64,000 nucleotides of DNA from Shewanella sp. AS1. GTDB lineage: Bacteria; Pseudomonadota; Gammaproteobacteria; Enterobacterales; Shewanellaceae. This document shows positions 18,233 to 26,944 of this stretch, piece by piece (positions within the stretch are counted from its first letter, which is position 1; each line of letters starts with the position of its first letter). The notes beneath the pieces are model-generated. The model was not told where the DNA came from and searched no databases. It saw only the letters and a list, made by a program, of their open reading frames with translations. The translations under genes were made by a program, and so were the position numbers. Where the stretch lies: the NCBI RefSeq assembly GCF_021412565.1, contig NZ_JAKCLJ010000010.1, positions 1-64,000 on the forward strand, read 5' to 3'.

Positions 18233-19429
18233 ATGGCAATTACGGTAAATACTAACGTCACATCGATGAAGGCACAAAATAACTTAAATGGTGCCGGTAA
18301 CAGTCTTAAGACTTCGATGGAGCGTCTCTCTTCGGGGCTGCGTATTAACAGTGCCAAAGATGATGCAGCAGGTCTGCAGATCTCTAATCGTCTAACCAGT
18401 CAGATCAATGGCTTAGGGGTTGCTGTACGTAACGCCAACGACGGTATCTCAATCGCCCAGACCGCCGAAGGTGCGATGCAAGAATCGACCAACATTCTGC
18501 AGCGTATGCGCGACTTGTCTTTGCAATCGGCTAACGGCTCAAACTCGGCTGAAGATCGCGCCGCGCTGCAAAAAGAGCTCTCAGCCTTGCAAACAGAGCT
18601 GACCCGTATCGCAGAAACCACCTCGTTCGGCGGTCAGAAACTGCTTGATGGTAGCTATGGAACTCAGTCATTCCAAATAGGTTCCAATGCCAATGAAACT
18701 ATCTCAATGACATTGGGTGATGTTTCTGCGACTGCTATTGGCACTTTCGGTGGTAAATCGGTAGATGGTCAGTTAAGTGCAGTGAATATTACAGCTTTAC
18801 AGACAAATGATAATGACTCTGATGGCGTATCAGGTACCTTAAGCTTCTCTTATACTCCATCAGGCGGTAGCGCTACTACTATCGATGTTGATGTAGAGAT
18901 CGCTGATGATGCCGATAGTCTAGCTGCAAAATTAAATAGCGCACTTAGTGATACTGGAGTGTTAGTCACTGTTGATGATTCTGGCAATATCAATTTTGGG
19001 GGCGTAGGAAATAATGGAGATACGCTTACCCTAACGGCAACAGATGATCAGGCGACTCCAGCACCAGTTACCCTTTCCTCTCCTTTTGCTTTAGGCGGTG
19101 ATGATACTGGTAGTTATACTGCACAAGATATCAATATTTCTTCTGCAGCAGGTGCTCAATATGCTATCGGTGCAATAGATGATGCTATTGCTATGATTGA
19201 CAGCAATCGTGCAGACCTTGGTGCGGTGCAAAACCGCATGAGTTTCACCATCAACAACCTGAACAACATTCAGTCGAACGTGACCGATGCTCGCAGCCGT
19301 ATCCAGGATGTGGATTTCGCTAAGGAAACGGCCGAGCTGACTAAGCAGCAGATCCTGTCGCAAACTTCTTCAGCAATGCTCGCGCAGGCGAACCAGATCC
19401 CGCAGACAGCCCTGTCGCTATTAGGCTAA
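18233..19429 (+). CDS. Flagellin 1
   Basis: 398 residues from ATG 18233 (GGGGAAAGTAAA upstream; an in-frame opening at 18200 lacks conservation). Conserved D0/D1 regions cover about residues 1-165 ([37 protein letters not shown]) and the last 95 ([27 protein letters not shown]). The middle (about 170-300) is the surface-exposed variable domain and is more AT-rich than the flanks. It is the main filament subunit or one of two; the ends are nearly identical to flagellin 2. It ends in SLLG. It is secreted through the flagellar export gate, probably with FliS as chaperone. Confidence 0.96.
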   Translation: MAITVNTNVTSMKAQNNLNGAGNSLKTSMERLSSGLRINSAKDDAAGLQISNRLTSQINGLGVAVRNANDGISIAQTAEGAMQESTNILQRMRDLSLQSANGSNSAEDRAALQKELSALQTELTRIAETTSFGGQKLLDGSYGTQSFQIGSNANETISMTLGDVSATAIGTFGGKSVDGQLSAVNITALQTNDNDSDGVSGTLSFSYTPSGGSATTIDVDVEIADDADSLAAKLNSALSDTGVLVTVDDSGNINFGGVGNNGDTLTLTATDDQATPAPVTLSSPFALGGDDTGSYTAQDINISSAAGAQYAIGAIDDAIAMIDSNRADLGAVQNRMSFTINNLNNIQSNVTDARSRIQDVDFAKETAELTKQQILSQTSSAMLAQANQIPQTALSLLG

Positions 19430-19477
19430 TGGTTTTAGCGATTTCTCAACCTTAGGGAAGTAAGCTAATCAAATAAG

Positions 19478-19505
19478 ATGCCAGTCTTTTTGACTGGCAT
19501 TTTTT
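19478..19505 (+). terminator. Intrinsic terminator of flagellin 1
   Basis: A perfect 9-bp stem, ATGCCAGTC / GACTGGCAT, with a T-rich 5-nt loop, followed by TTTTTT. Confidence 0.92.
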
Positions 19506-19759
19506 AATGAAGTATTAGCCTAATATACTTGTCTTATATAGTTTTTTTATATTCCTTGATTCGCGCAATATTGAGATTCACCTATAATTATACCTGCTGT
19601 GATACACAGCTGTTGAAGTGCCAGCTTGATAGTACGGGATGGGGATGTCCTGCGATATTTTTGATAAGATTGATTTAGATCTGTTTCTGATATCTGTCAG
19701 CTTCCTGCTTAAAAGTCACTGACACTCTGAGTGTTTCATCTTAAAGGTAGGTAATGATT
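19506..19759 (+). other. Leader region of the lipoprotein gene
   Basis: This stretch has no gene. It holds a perfect TATAAT at 19583-19588 with only a poor -35 (TTCGCG at 17 bp) and a small GCTGTG-ATA-CACAGC hairpin at 19596-19610. No -24/-12 or sigma-28 site is visible, so the gene downstream may be transcribed by the housekeeping sigma factor. Confidence 0.3.
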
Positions 19760-20392
19760 ATGAATAAATTTTCAAAAATTGCGCTAGCAGCGGTTGTTTT
19801 CGGTGTGCTGGCAGGTTGTGGTTCTGATGATGTGGAAGATTTTTTTGTAGATAATGCGGGTATCGATGTCAATGACGATGGCGAAGCAACTACTGCTGCC
19901 GAAATGGTGGTTAAGAGTTTAGAGCTAATTGCACAGGCGGCACTCGTCTGTGGTGATAACCCGGGTTGTGGTACAGGTGAATATGATCATGTTGTGTCTG
20001 GCCTTTCAGGTGAGCTGAAAGTGGTAGCTACGCCTAACACATCTACAGGTACAGTTAATTATGTAGTTACCAGTACCGATACCTTTGTTGATATCGACAG
20101 TGGTGGCATGAAGTTTCAGGTGGATCTTAAAACCCAGAGTTCGATGTCTTTGGAACAACAAGTTTTAAGCTCGGGCACGAGCACCGTGTGGCAGGTGTCC
20201 ATGGGCCCAAGCAACTTTATTGCCGATCAGCCAGATGATGCCCTCTTCTACGGTCAAACCAAGGATAATTTTCACTTTGATAATGGCACTGGTATGCTAG
20301 TCGATAATATGGGATCAGGTATCTTAACCGGTAAAGACGATAAAACCCGTGAGTTCACTTACACCACAGGCGGTAATGTTAATCTAAAATAG
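19760..20392 (+). CDS. Unrecognised lipoprotein encoded between the two flagellin genes
   Basis: About 210 residues. A lipoprotein signal (MNKFSKIALAAVVFGVLAGC, lipidated Cys20) is followed by an acidic stretch (GSDDVEDFFVDNAGIDVNDD) and a beta-rich body. Two further cysteines (in LVCGDNPGCG, about residues 74-79) could form a disulfide. I recognise no family. Start 19760 is preferred over 19754 because it gives 8 bp to AGGTAGG. Residue +2 after the cysteine is Ser, not Asp, so outer-membrane sorting is expected. Its position inside the flagellin pair suggests, but does not prove, a link to the filament or its sheath. It has its own terminator. Confidence 0.75.
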   Translation: MNKFSKIALAAVVFGVLAGCGSDDVEDFFVDNAGIDVNDDGEATTAAEMVVKSLELIAQAALVCGDNPGCGTGEYDHVVSGLSGELKVVATPNTSTGTVNYVVTSTDTFVDIDSGGMKFQVDLKTQSSMSLEQQVLSSGTSTVWQVSMGPSNFIADQPDDALFYGQTKDNFHFDNGTGMLVDNMGSGILTGKDDKTREFTYTTGGNVNLK

Positions 20393-20460
20393 TCTGTCAT
20401 TGTGGGTTAGATGTAAGAAGCTGCCCCATAATCATCATAGACTTATACATAAAGCGATAT

Positions 20461-20498
20461 AAATGCCTTCTTATCTAAATTGATGGGAAGGCATTTTT
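20461..20498 (+). terminator. Intrinsic terminator of the lipoprotein gene
   Basis: A 10-bp stem, AAATGCCTTC / GAAGGCATTT, with a 16-nt loop, ending in a T-run. Confidence 0.85.
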
Positions 20499-20516
20499 GT
20501 TTTGCGCCTTGTTTTG

Positions 20517-20551
20517 CACCTCGCACCTCGCACCTCGCTCCCGGCTCCTCG
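20517..20551 (+). repeat. Five tandem degenerate heptamers (CACCTCG-type)
   Basis: Three exact CACCTCG units are followed by CTCCCGG and CTCCTCG, in 7-bp register. It is the same repeat family as at 558-620 and 61956-62011, here about 20 bp behind the lipoprotein terminator. Confidence 0.75.
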
Positions 20552-20671
20552 GCGCTTATGTTGAGTTTACATTTGCCCTTGCTGCTGGTGGTTAATCTGT
20601 TGTTTTTATTTGATTAAATTTTGTTTGTTCGCGTGAGAGTCAATTTTTTGCCCATTTTTTATAATTTTTTC

Positions 20672-20698
20672 TAAAGTTCCATTTTGCCTTGCCGTTAC
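20672..20698 (+). promoter_or_regulatory. Sigma-28 (FliA) promoter of flagellin 2
   Basis: TAAA (20672-20675), then exactly 15 bp, then GCCGTTAC (20691-20698), close to TAAA-N15-GCCGATAA. It lies about 75 bp upstream of the flagellin 2 start. Confidence 0.82.
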
Positions 20699-20772
20699 AG
20701 TGTTTGTAGAAAATAAATTCCGCCTGACTGAATGGACAGGCACTATTAAAGTTAGGTTGAGGGCAATAAATT

Positions 20773-21954
20773 ATGGCTATTTCAGTAAACACTAACGTCA
20801 CATCGATGAAGGCACAAAACAACTTAAATGGTGCCGGTAACAGTCTGAAGACTTCGATGGAGCGTCTCTCTTCTGGTCTGCGTATTAACAGCGCGAAAGA
20901 CGATGCAGCGGGTCTGCAGATCTCTAACCGTCTAACCAGTCAAATTAATGGTTTAGGTATTGCGGCACGTAACGCTAACGACGGTATCTCGATTGCACAA
21001 ACTGCCGAAGGTGCTATGCAAGAATCCACTAACATTCTGCAGCGTATGCGTGATCTGTCTTTGCAATCGGCTAACGGTTCTAACTCTGCAGATGACCGTG
21101 CTGCAATGCAAAAAGAGATTAGCTCACTACAAAGCGAACTGACTCGTATTGCTGAAACGACCTCTTTCGGTGGTCAGAAACTGCTTGATGGTTCTTATGG
21201 TACCCAGTCGTTCCAAGTGGGCTCAAATGCCAATGAAACTATTTCTCTGACTTTATCTGACGTGAGTGCTGATCAATTGGGTGCATCGGCTCAATCAGTG
21301 GCTGGGGGGATCGCTGCTGCGGAGATTACTAGCATTACTACTGGTGGCACCGGAAGTGGTGCTGTTAGTTTCAGTTTTACCCCTGCGGGTGGCAGTGCAG
21401 AAACATTAGCCGTTGATATTACAGGAGTGACCACTGCTGATGAAATGGCGGCAGCCATCAATACTGCATTAGCAGGCGCTTCTGTTAGTACAGGGATTAC
21501 TGCAACCTCAGATGGTACAGGTATCACTTTCGGGGGAGCGGCAACTAATGGTGCTAGCCTATCTATGACTTTGACTGACGATGGTGGTGCTGGTATGACT
21601 GCAGCAGCAGCTCTAACTTTAGGCGGTGATGATACTGGTCTAGCGACTATCGAGGCAATCGATATCTCAACAGCGTCAGGCGCACAAAGTGCATTGGCTG
21701 CTATTGATGGCGCAATTGGTATGATTGACAGCAATCGTGCAGACTTAGGCGCGGTGCAGAACCGTATGAACTTCACCATCAACAACCTGAACAACATTCA
21801 GTCTAACGTGACTGACGCCCGTAGCCGTATTCAGGATGTGGACTTTGCTAAGGAAACTGCCGAGCTGACTAAGCAGCAGATCCTGTCGCAAACCTCATCG
21901 GCTATGTTGGCACAAGCTAACCAAATCCCACAAACTGCGCTGTCTCTTCTATAA
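20773..21954 (+). CDS. Flagellin 2
   Basis: 393 residues. The first 165 residues ([34 protein letters not shown]) and the last 95 are nearly the same as in flagellin 1, at DNA level as well. The middle (about 170-290) is a different sequence rich in A, G, T and S. It ends in SLL without the final glycine of flagellin 1. A good FliA promoter and its own terminator make it an independent late transcript. Which flagellin dominates the filament cannot be told here. Confidence 0.96.
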   Translation: MAISVNTNVTSMKAQNNLNGAGNSLKTSMERLSSGLRINSAKDDAAGLQISNRLTSQINGLGIAARNANDGISIAQTAEGAMQESTNILQRMRDLSLQSANGSNSADDRAAMQKEISSLQSELTRIAETTSFGGQKLLDGSYGTQSFQVGSNANETISLTLSDVSADQLGASAQSVAGGIAAAEITSITTGGTGSGAVSFSFTPAGGSAETLAVDITGVTTADEMAAAINTALAGASVSTGITATSDGTGITFGGAATNGASLSMTLTDDGGAGMTAAAALTLGGDDTGLATIEAIDISTASGAQSALAAIDGAIGMIDSNRADLGAVQNRMNFTINNLNNIQSNVTDARSRIQDVDFAKETAELTKQQILSQTSSAMLAQANQIPQTALSLL

Positions 21955-21988
21955 CAGGACATTTCAGCAAAAGTGAGTGGTATTGATA

Positions 21989-22022
21989 GGGAGAGTCGGC
22001 AACGATTCTCCCTTTGTTGTTT
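21989..22022 (+). terminator. Intrinsic terminator of flagellin 2
   Basis: A 10-bp stem, GGGAGAGTCG / CGATTCTCCC (one G-T pair), with a GCAA tetraloop, followed by TTTGTTGTTTT. Confidence 0.9.
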
Positions 22023-22100
22023 TAATCGTTTGTCTGTTTATTAGGCAGTTAATTAATCAGGCTAAAGAAATCAGCTACACAAGCTGATTATTCCTTGAGT

Positions 22101-22117
22101 CTGGTATGTATATTGCT
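22101..22117 (+). promoter_or_regulatory. Sigma-54 promoter of flaG-fliD-flaI-fliS
   Basis: CTGGTATGTATATTGCT has CTGG and TTGCT at -24/-12 spacing; the C after GG is replaced by T. It lies 33 bp before flaG. Confidence 0.75.
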
Positions 22118-22149
22118 TTTATTTTTGGTTGAATTTGCAGAGGTGTGTC

Positions 22150-22551
22150 ATGGATGTGAATATCGCAAATAGCGCGGCTTCGATGTCGAGTAGGGATGGA
22201 GTATCGACGTTAACCGAGAAAAATATTGCCAACATTCCACAGGAGAATAATGGGCAGATAGGCAATAAAATTGAGTCTGAGTCATCGCTGACTGAGGCGC
22301 AAAAGCGCCAACAAACTGCAACGTTTGATGTGAAAGCGCTGCAGGAGGCGATGGACAACATTGCCGATAATATGAACCTTATCCAGAAGGGATTAGCTTT
22401 CAATGTGGATGAGGATTCGGGCGAGCAAGTGGTGAAAGTGATTGATGTCACCACAGGGGAGTTGATCCGGCAGATCCCCAATGAAGAAGCGCTGGAAATT
22501 GCTAAAAAATTAAATGAAGTCACAGGCTTGTTGCTAAAAACTGAGGTTTAA
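22150..22551 (+). CDS. flaG: Flagellar protein FlaG
   Basis: 133 residues from ATG 22150, behind AGAGGTGTGTC. The N-terminal half is polar; the C-terminal half has the FlaG-family pattern GLAFNVDEDSGEQVVKVIDV followed by TTGELIRQIPNEEALEI. FlaG is a small protein found next to fliD in polar-flagellate bacteria and affects filament length; its exact role is not settled. It is first in a sigma-54 unit with fliD, flaI and fliS. Confidence 0.9.
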   Translation: MDVNIANSAASMSSRDGVSTLTEKNIANIPQENNGQIGNKIESESSLTEAQKRQQTATFDVKALQEAMDNIADNMNLIQKGLAFNVDEDSGEQVVKVIDVTTGELIRQIPNEEALEIAKKLNEVTGLLLKTEV

Positions 22552-22595
22552 CCTTTTGGTTGTTTGGCGCTGAAAATGAGAGAGTTGAGGTTGTT

Positions 22596-23966
22596 ATGGG
22601 CACAATTACATCTGTAGGTATTTCATCGGGTATCGATATTGGCGGTATTGTTACCGCTATGGTGAATGCCGAAAGCGCAGGAAAAATAGCGCGCTTTGAT
22701 GTGAATGAAGGCAAGATCAATGCAAAAATTTCCGGCATAGGGGCATTAAAAAGTGCCATGTCTGAGTTTTATGACAAGCTGAAAACCCTGACAGAAGCCG
22801 AGACCTTCGGTAGCCAGAAAGTGACCACTTCAACTAAAGACTATCTGAGTGCCACTGTAGATAAAACTGCGGTTAGCGGTAGCTATCAGGTTAAAGTTGA
22901 GCAGCTTGCTCAGAGTCAGAAAGTTGGCTCTGCAGTCGTGGCCGATAGCAGATCGCCCATTGGCGAGGGCACGCTCTCTATCGCCGTGGGCTCGGGCAGC
23001 GCTTTTGATATTCAGGTATCGGATACCGACTCTCTCAGCGACATCATGGAGAAAATCAACGATGCCGAGGATAACAGCGATGTGACTGCGACCATAGTCA
23101 ATGGTGCGGCTGGGCCACAACTGGTGTTGGGCTCTAAAAAAACCGGTGAAGATAATCTTATCTCGGTAACGGCGACAGATAGCGGCGCGGGTACAGGTTT
23201 GTCCGATACCTTTACCATGACTGAACTGACGGCGGCGAAAAATGCCATCGCCTATATTGACGGTGTGAAAGTGGAGTCTCAGTCTAATGAGATAGAGGAG
23301 GCGATAACCGGCGTCTCTTTAAGTCTTAAAGATGCCGATATCAATAAAACCACTACCATCACTGTGAGTCAGGACAGCGACAAAACCAAGACCGCGATTG
23401 AGGGTTTTGTTGAGTCCTACAATAGCCTCATGGGCACAATCAAAGATCTCACCGGCTATAACGCCGATACCAAGGCGGCGGGTATTTTGCAAGGTGATAG
23501 TTTACCCCGCAGTATCCAGAGTCAGCTACGCGGCATGCTATCGGGCAGTTTCGATACTTCCGAGGGCAGCCAGATGTTGGCGACCTTTGGTGTAACAACC
23601 ACAAGGGAAGGCTTGCTTGAGATAGATTCCACCAAACTGACTGAATCAATTGAGAATAATCAGGCGGCATTGACTGAGATGTTTTCAAATGAAGACACAG
23701 GCCTTGCGGTGAAGTTGGGTAATCTGGTCGATGTTTATGTGCAAACTGGCGGAGTCATCGACAGCCGTGATGAGACCCTAGATCAGCAGCTCGATAGAAT
23801 CGCCACCAGTCGGGAACAACTGGATGCCAGGATGCAGGCCTATAGTGACCGCCTCTATGCCCAGTTTAATGCCATGGACGCCATAATCGGCAATCTTAAT
23901 AGCCAGTCAAGCATGTTGCTGGGTAGCCTGGATAGTCTGCCAGGGTTTGGCGGCAAGTCTAAATAG
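22596..23966 (+). CDS. fliD: Filament cap protein FliD (HAP2)
   Basis: 456 residues from ATG 22596. It starts with the typical SVGISSGIDIGGIVTAMVNAE and has the FliD N- and C-terminal coiled regions, including FVESYNSLMGTIKDLTG, LRGMLSG and a C-terminal helical end (QFNAMDAIIGNLNSQSS). FliD sits at the filament tip and folds incoming flagellin. It is the third export substrate class encoded near the filament genes and is followed by its likely partner genes flaI and fliS. Confidence 0.95.
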   Translation: MGTITSVGISSGIDIGGIVTAMVNAESAGKIARFDVNEGKINAKISGIGALKSAMSEFYDKLKTLTEAETFGSQKVTTSTKDYLSATVDKTAVSGSYQVKVEQLAQSQKVGSAVVADSRSPIGEGTLSIAVGSGSAFDIQVSDTDSLSDIMEKINDAEDNSDVTATIVNGAAGPQLVLGSKKTGEDNLISVTATDSGAGTGLSDTFTMTELTAAKNAIAYIDGVKVESQSNEIEEAITGVSLSLKDADINKTTTITVSQDSDKTKTAIEGFVESYNSLMGTIKDLTGYNADTKAAGILQGDSLPRSIQSQLRGMLSGSFDTSEGSQMLATFGVTTTREGLLEIDSTKLTESIENNQAALTEMFSNEDTGLAVKLGNLVDVYVQTGGVIDSRDETLDQQLDRIATSREQLDARMQAYSDRLYAQFNAMDAIIGNLNSQSSMLLGSLDSLPGFGGKSK

Positions 23967-24064
23967 ATTGAGCCTTGCTGTAGCAATTCCCCAATCTGAA
24001 TAACCAGCAGCAGGGTCGAAATTTTGGCAGGCAGAAAAGAAATCTGCAGCAGTCGGAGAGTGAA

Positions 24065-24397
24065 TTGAAGGATATCAGTCAACAAATACGCGATATTAAT
24101 CACAAGATAGCGTTAGTAATGCAAAAAATGTCTATATCTTCGCCAGGTAGCGAAGATTTTTCTGTTTTGGTATCAGAATTGCTAACCCATATAGATCAAC
24201 GTGAAACGTATTTACAGACCTTAATCGATGAGGGAAGGGATCTGGATGCTGACTTTTTATCTGAGCAGTATCAACTGAGCCAAACCTTTATCGCGCAAGC
24301 AAGGAAAGTCATGGATGAGTGTCAGTCTTTGTTACAAGGTCAGCAGAATACCAATCGCCAAATAAACGCTTATAAAGCAATAGAATCAAATAGGTAG
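24065..24397 (+). CDS. flaI: Small helical flagellar protein FlaI (FliT-like position)
   Basis: 110 residues, all-helical, with no signal peptide. It starts at TTG 24065 behind CGGAGAG; no ATG option exists upstream. Between fliD and fliS, Vibrio and Shewanella carry a small gene called flaI, and the position equals that of fliT, the FliD chaperone, in enterobacteria. A chaperone role is inferred from position and fold only. It is 9 bp ahead of fliS. Confidence 0.7.
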   Translation: MKDISQQIRDINHKIALVMQKMSISSPGSEDFSVLVSELLTHIDQRETYLQTLIDEGRDLDADFLSEQYQLSQTFIAQARKVMDECQSLLQGQQNTNRQINAYKAIESNR

Positions 24398-24405
24398 GAT
24401 TAAAT

Positions 24406-24816
24406 ATGCGTGGTTCAATGCAATCATATCGTAAAGTGTCTGTTGAAAGTGATTTAGCCGTAGCCTCTCCCCATAGAGTGATCCAGATGCTGCTTGCCGG
24501 TGCATTAGAGCGATTGGCGCAGGCCAAGTGTGCCATCGAACAGGGCAATGTCCCCTTACGTGGTGAACTACTGGGTAAAGCCATAGGCATAGTGGCGGGA
24601 TTAAATGCCAGCTTAAATATGGATACCGAGGGGGACGTGGCGAACAACCTGACCCAACTATATGATTACATGTTAAATCGTATGTCACAGGCCAATATTA
24701 ACAACGATCCTCAAGCAATCGATGATGTTGTCGCCATTTTAAAAACCATTAAAGAGGGGTGGGATGCTATTCCTCAGAGCGAGCACCATATCGCTTCACA
24801 GGCGGCTTTAGCTTGA
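24406..24816 (+). CDS. fliS: Flagellin export chaperone FliS
   Basis: 136 residues with the FliS patterns YRKVSVESDLAVASPHRVIQ and LLAGALERLAQAK, then GIVAGLNASLNM and LTQLYDYMLNRMSQAN. FliS binds the C-terminus of flagellin and prevents early polymerisation. It begins a few bases after flaI. A 12-bp hairpin follows. Confidence 0.94.
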   Translation: MRGSMQSYRKVSVESDLAVASPHRVIQMLLAGALERLAQAKCAIEQGNVPLRGELLGKAIGIVAGLNASLNMDTEGDVANNLTQLYDYMLNRMSQANINNDPQAIDDVVAILKTIKEGWDAIPQSEHHIASQAALA

Positions 24817-24835
24817 TCTGTTTCGTTGCTTTTTT

Positions 24836-24863
24836 GTCAAACGTCAATGCATTGGCGTTTGAC
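24836..24863 (+). terminator. Hairpin after fliS
   Basis: A 12-bp stem, GTCAAACGTCAA / TTGGCGTTTGAC (one wobble pair), with loop TGCA. The downstream T-run is weak (TTATTC), so termination may be partial. The rest of 24864-25072 is the flrA leader; I see no -24/-12 site there. Confidence 0.6.
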
Positions 24864-25072
24864 TTATTCAATGCAGATTATTTGCGCGAAAACTGGATGA
24901 GACAGCCAGAAAGTGAATCTGGCACTTGCTAATGTGATGCTGATAATACACTATTCTGGCTTAAGGTTTTTTTATCTGTAGTGGGTGGGATTGCTATCCC
25001 CGTTTTTTAAGCAACGAACACTAATAATTAATGCGAATGAATACAAAGCGCTTCGCTTCATGGCTTTCTTAA

Positions 25073-26506
25073 ATGATGCAAACAGATCAACGAATTCTTC
25101 TGGTCGGTAATCAGTCCGAACGGGTCAATCGCTTATCGTGTATTTTTGAGTTTTTGGGTGAACAGGTAGAACTACTTGTTATTGATAAACTCGAAGAGCG
25201 CGTATTGAAAACACGCTATCGAGCTGTTGTGATTATCAACGATGGGCACTCAACAGAGTTATTACAGTCCGTTGCTTCAGCATTACCCTGGCAGCCTATC
25301 CTGCTGCTAGGACAAGCTGCCAATTTCACAGCCTCTAATCTTCTGGGATGTATCGAAGAGCCGCTTAGTTATCCTCAACTGACTGAACTTCTGCATTTTT
25401 GTCAGGTTTTCATGCAGTGCAAGCGGCCAGATGTGCCAACCAGCGGTAATCAAACCAAATTGTTTCGAAGCCTGGTCGGACGCAGTGAGGGGATTGCCAA
25501 TGTGCGCCATCTTATCAATCAGGTTGCCTCTTCTGACGCTACAGTCTTGGTTTTGGGCCCATCGGGGACGGGTAAAGAGGTGGTGGCGCGTAATGTTCAC
25601 TATATTTCCGATCGCCGTGACGCCCCCTTTATTCCGGTTAACTGTGGTGCCATTCCGCCAGAACTGTTAGAGAGTGAACTTTTCGGCCATGAAAAAGGTT
25701 CGTTTACCGGAGCCATCAGTGCCCGTAAGGGACGCTTTGAATTGGCCGAAGGCGGCACCCTGTTCCTCGATGAGATTGGCGATATGCCACTGCAGATGCA
25801 GGTAAAGTTGCTGCGTGTGCTACAGGAGCGGGTATTTGAACGCGTCGGTGGCAGTAAGCCCATCAGCGCGAATGTGCGCGTAGTTGCCGCGACTCACCGC
25901 GATCTGGAGCAGATGATTGCTGATGGTGAGTTCCGCGAAGATCTCTTCTATCGCCTGAATGTATTTCCCATTGAAATGCCATCTCTAAGTGAGCGCAAAG
26001 ATGATATTCCCTTGCTCTTGCAGGAGTTGGTCAGCCGTGTCTATAACGAGGGACGTGGAAAGGTGCGTTTTACACAACGCGCTATTGAATCATTAAAGGA
26101 GCACGCCTGGTCAGGTAACGTGCGTGAACTCTCCAATCTTGTAGAGCGTCTGACCATTCTCTATCCGGGCGGATTGGTGGATGTGAACGACTTGCCAATC
26201 AAGTATCGTCATATCGATGTACCCGAATACCAGATCCAGATGAGCGAAGAGGAGCTGGAGCGTGATGCCTTAGCGTCTATCTTTAGTGACGATATAGAGG
26301 TCGATATTCCAGAGACCCGATTCCCAAGCGAGCTGCCGCCTGAAGGGGTGAACCTCAAAGATCTTCTGGCCGAGCTTGAAATCGATATGATAAGGCAGGC
26401 GCTGGATCAGCAGGATAACGTAGTGGCACGGGCTGCAGAGATGCTTGGGATCCGCCGTACTACCTTAGTGGAGAAGATGCGTAAATACGGTATGAGCAAA
26501 GAGTAG
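25073..26506 (+). CDS. flrA: Flagellar master regulator FlrA (FleQ family)
   Basis: 477 residues. It has an N-terminal FleQ-type domain without a phosphorylatable aspartate, a central AAA+ sigma-54 activator domain (Walker [15 protein letters not shown] loop, Walker [12 protein letters not shown]) and a C-terminal Fis-type helix-turn-helix ([18 protein letters not shown]). FlrA activates sigma-54 promoters of the flrBC and early flagellar genes and, in its family, binds c-di-GMP and the FlhG ATPase. The sigma-54 contact loop reads GSFTGA rather than GAFTGA. Tandem ATGs at 25073 and 25076 have no strong RBS. It has its own terminator. Confidence 0.95.
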   Translation: MMQTDQRILLVGNQSERVNRLSCIFEFLGEQVELLVIDKLEERVLKTRYRAVVIINDGHSTELLQSVASALPWQPILLLGQAANFTASNLLGCIEEPLSYPQLTELLHFCQVFMQCKRPDVPTSGNQTKLFRSLVGRSEGIANVRHLINQVASSDATVLVLGPSGTGKEVVARNVHYISDRRDAPFIPVNCGAIPPELLESELFGHEKGSFTGAISARKGRFELAEGGTLFLDEIGDMPLQMQVKLLRVLQERVFERVGGSKPISANVRVVAATHRDLEQMIADGEFREDLFYRLNVFPIEMPSLSERKDDIPLLLQELVSRVYNEGRGKVRFTQRAIESLKEHAWSGNVRELSNLVERLTILYPGGLVDVNDLPIKYRHIDVPEYQIQMSEEELERDALASIFSDDIEVDIPETRFPSELPPEGVNLKDLLAELEIDMIRQALDQQDNVVARAAEMLGIRRTTLVEKMRKYGMSKE

Positions 26507-26564
26507 GATTAAGACTCTGGTTGCCAATGCTTAGATACACTAGCTTAGATCCTCGAGCTTAGAT

Positions 26565-26596
26565 AAAGGCCCAGTTATAGGGCCTTTCTCTTTTCT
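26565..26596 (+). terminator. Intrinsic terminator of flrA
   Basis: A perfect 8-bp stem, AAAGGCCC / GGGCCTTT, with a 7-nt loop, followed by a pyrimidine-rich TCTCTTTTC tract. Confidence 0.8.
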
Positions 26597-26676
26597 GCTT
26601 TATCTTTTCTACTTTAGCTTTCTGGTTTTTGCTTTCAGTTTTCCTTGCCACTTTTTCCTTTTACTGTCACTTTCAA

Positions 26677-26710
26677 ATTCATTTGCACATTCATTTGCAC
26701 ATTCATTTGC
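26677..26710 (+). repeat. 12-bp tandem repeat, 2.8 copies
   Basis: ATTCATTTGCAC occurs twice, followed by ATTCATTTGC. It lies in a pyrimidine-rich non-coding stretch (26580-26760) between flrA and flrB. An open frame across 26645-26872 lacks a usable RBS and recognisable features, so I do not call a gene. Confidence 0.8.
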
Positions 26711-26879
26711 TGTTTAGGCTGTGCTAGCACGGCTCTGTCTAGGTTTTTTAGGTTAAGTTATTCAAGATACGCATTTTTTAGCCTGCTTATTCGATTTTTT
26801 CGTAAAAACGCCTACATTTATAAGTCAAAAGACGGATGGAATGCAGCTTGTGTTAGCCGTTGTTTTAGATGATCTTTTA

Positions 26880-26896
26880 TTGGCATAAAATCTGCA
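26880..26896 (+). promoter_or_regulatory. Sigma-54 promoter of flrBC
   Basis: TTGGCATAAAATCTGCA has TTGGCA and TGCA at correct -24/-12 spacing. It lies 49 bp before flrB. This is the expected FlrA target. Confidence 0.82.
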
Positions 26897-26944
26897 TTAA
26901 ACCTGCATAAAATCCGACAGCTGCAATTTTTTGACGGAGTGGTA

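Noticed and set aside
21291..21797. 168-codon open frame antisense to flagellin 2
   Set aside because: Shadow of the Ala/Thr/Gly-rich central flagellin domain on the opposite strand; no start signals.
24065..24397. Calling this gene fliT outright
   Set aside because: Position fits the FliD chaperone, but sequence similarity cannot be judged; the local name flaI is safer.
26645..26872. 75-codon open frame between flrA and flrB
   Set aside because: It is generated by a pyrimidine-rich tract and the 12-bp tandem repeat (F-I-C-T repeats); no RBS or homology cue.
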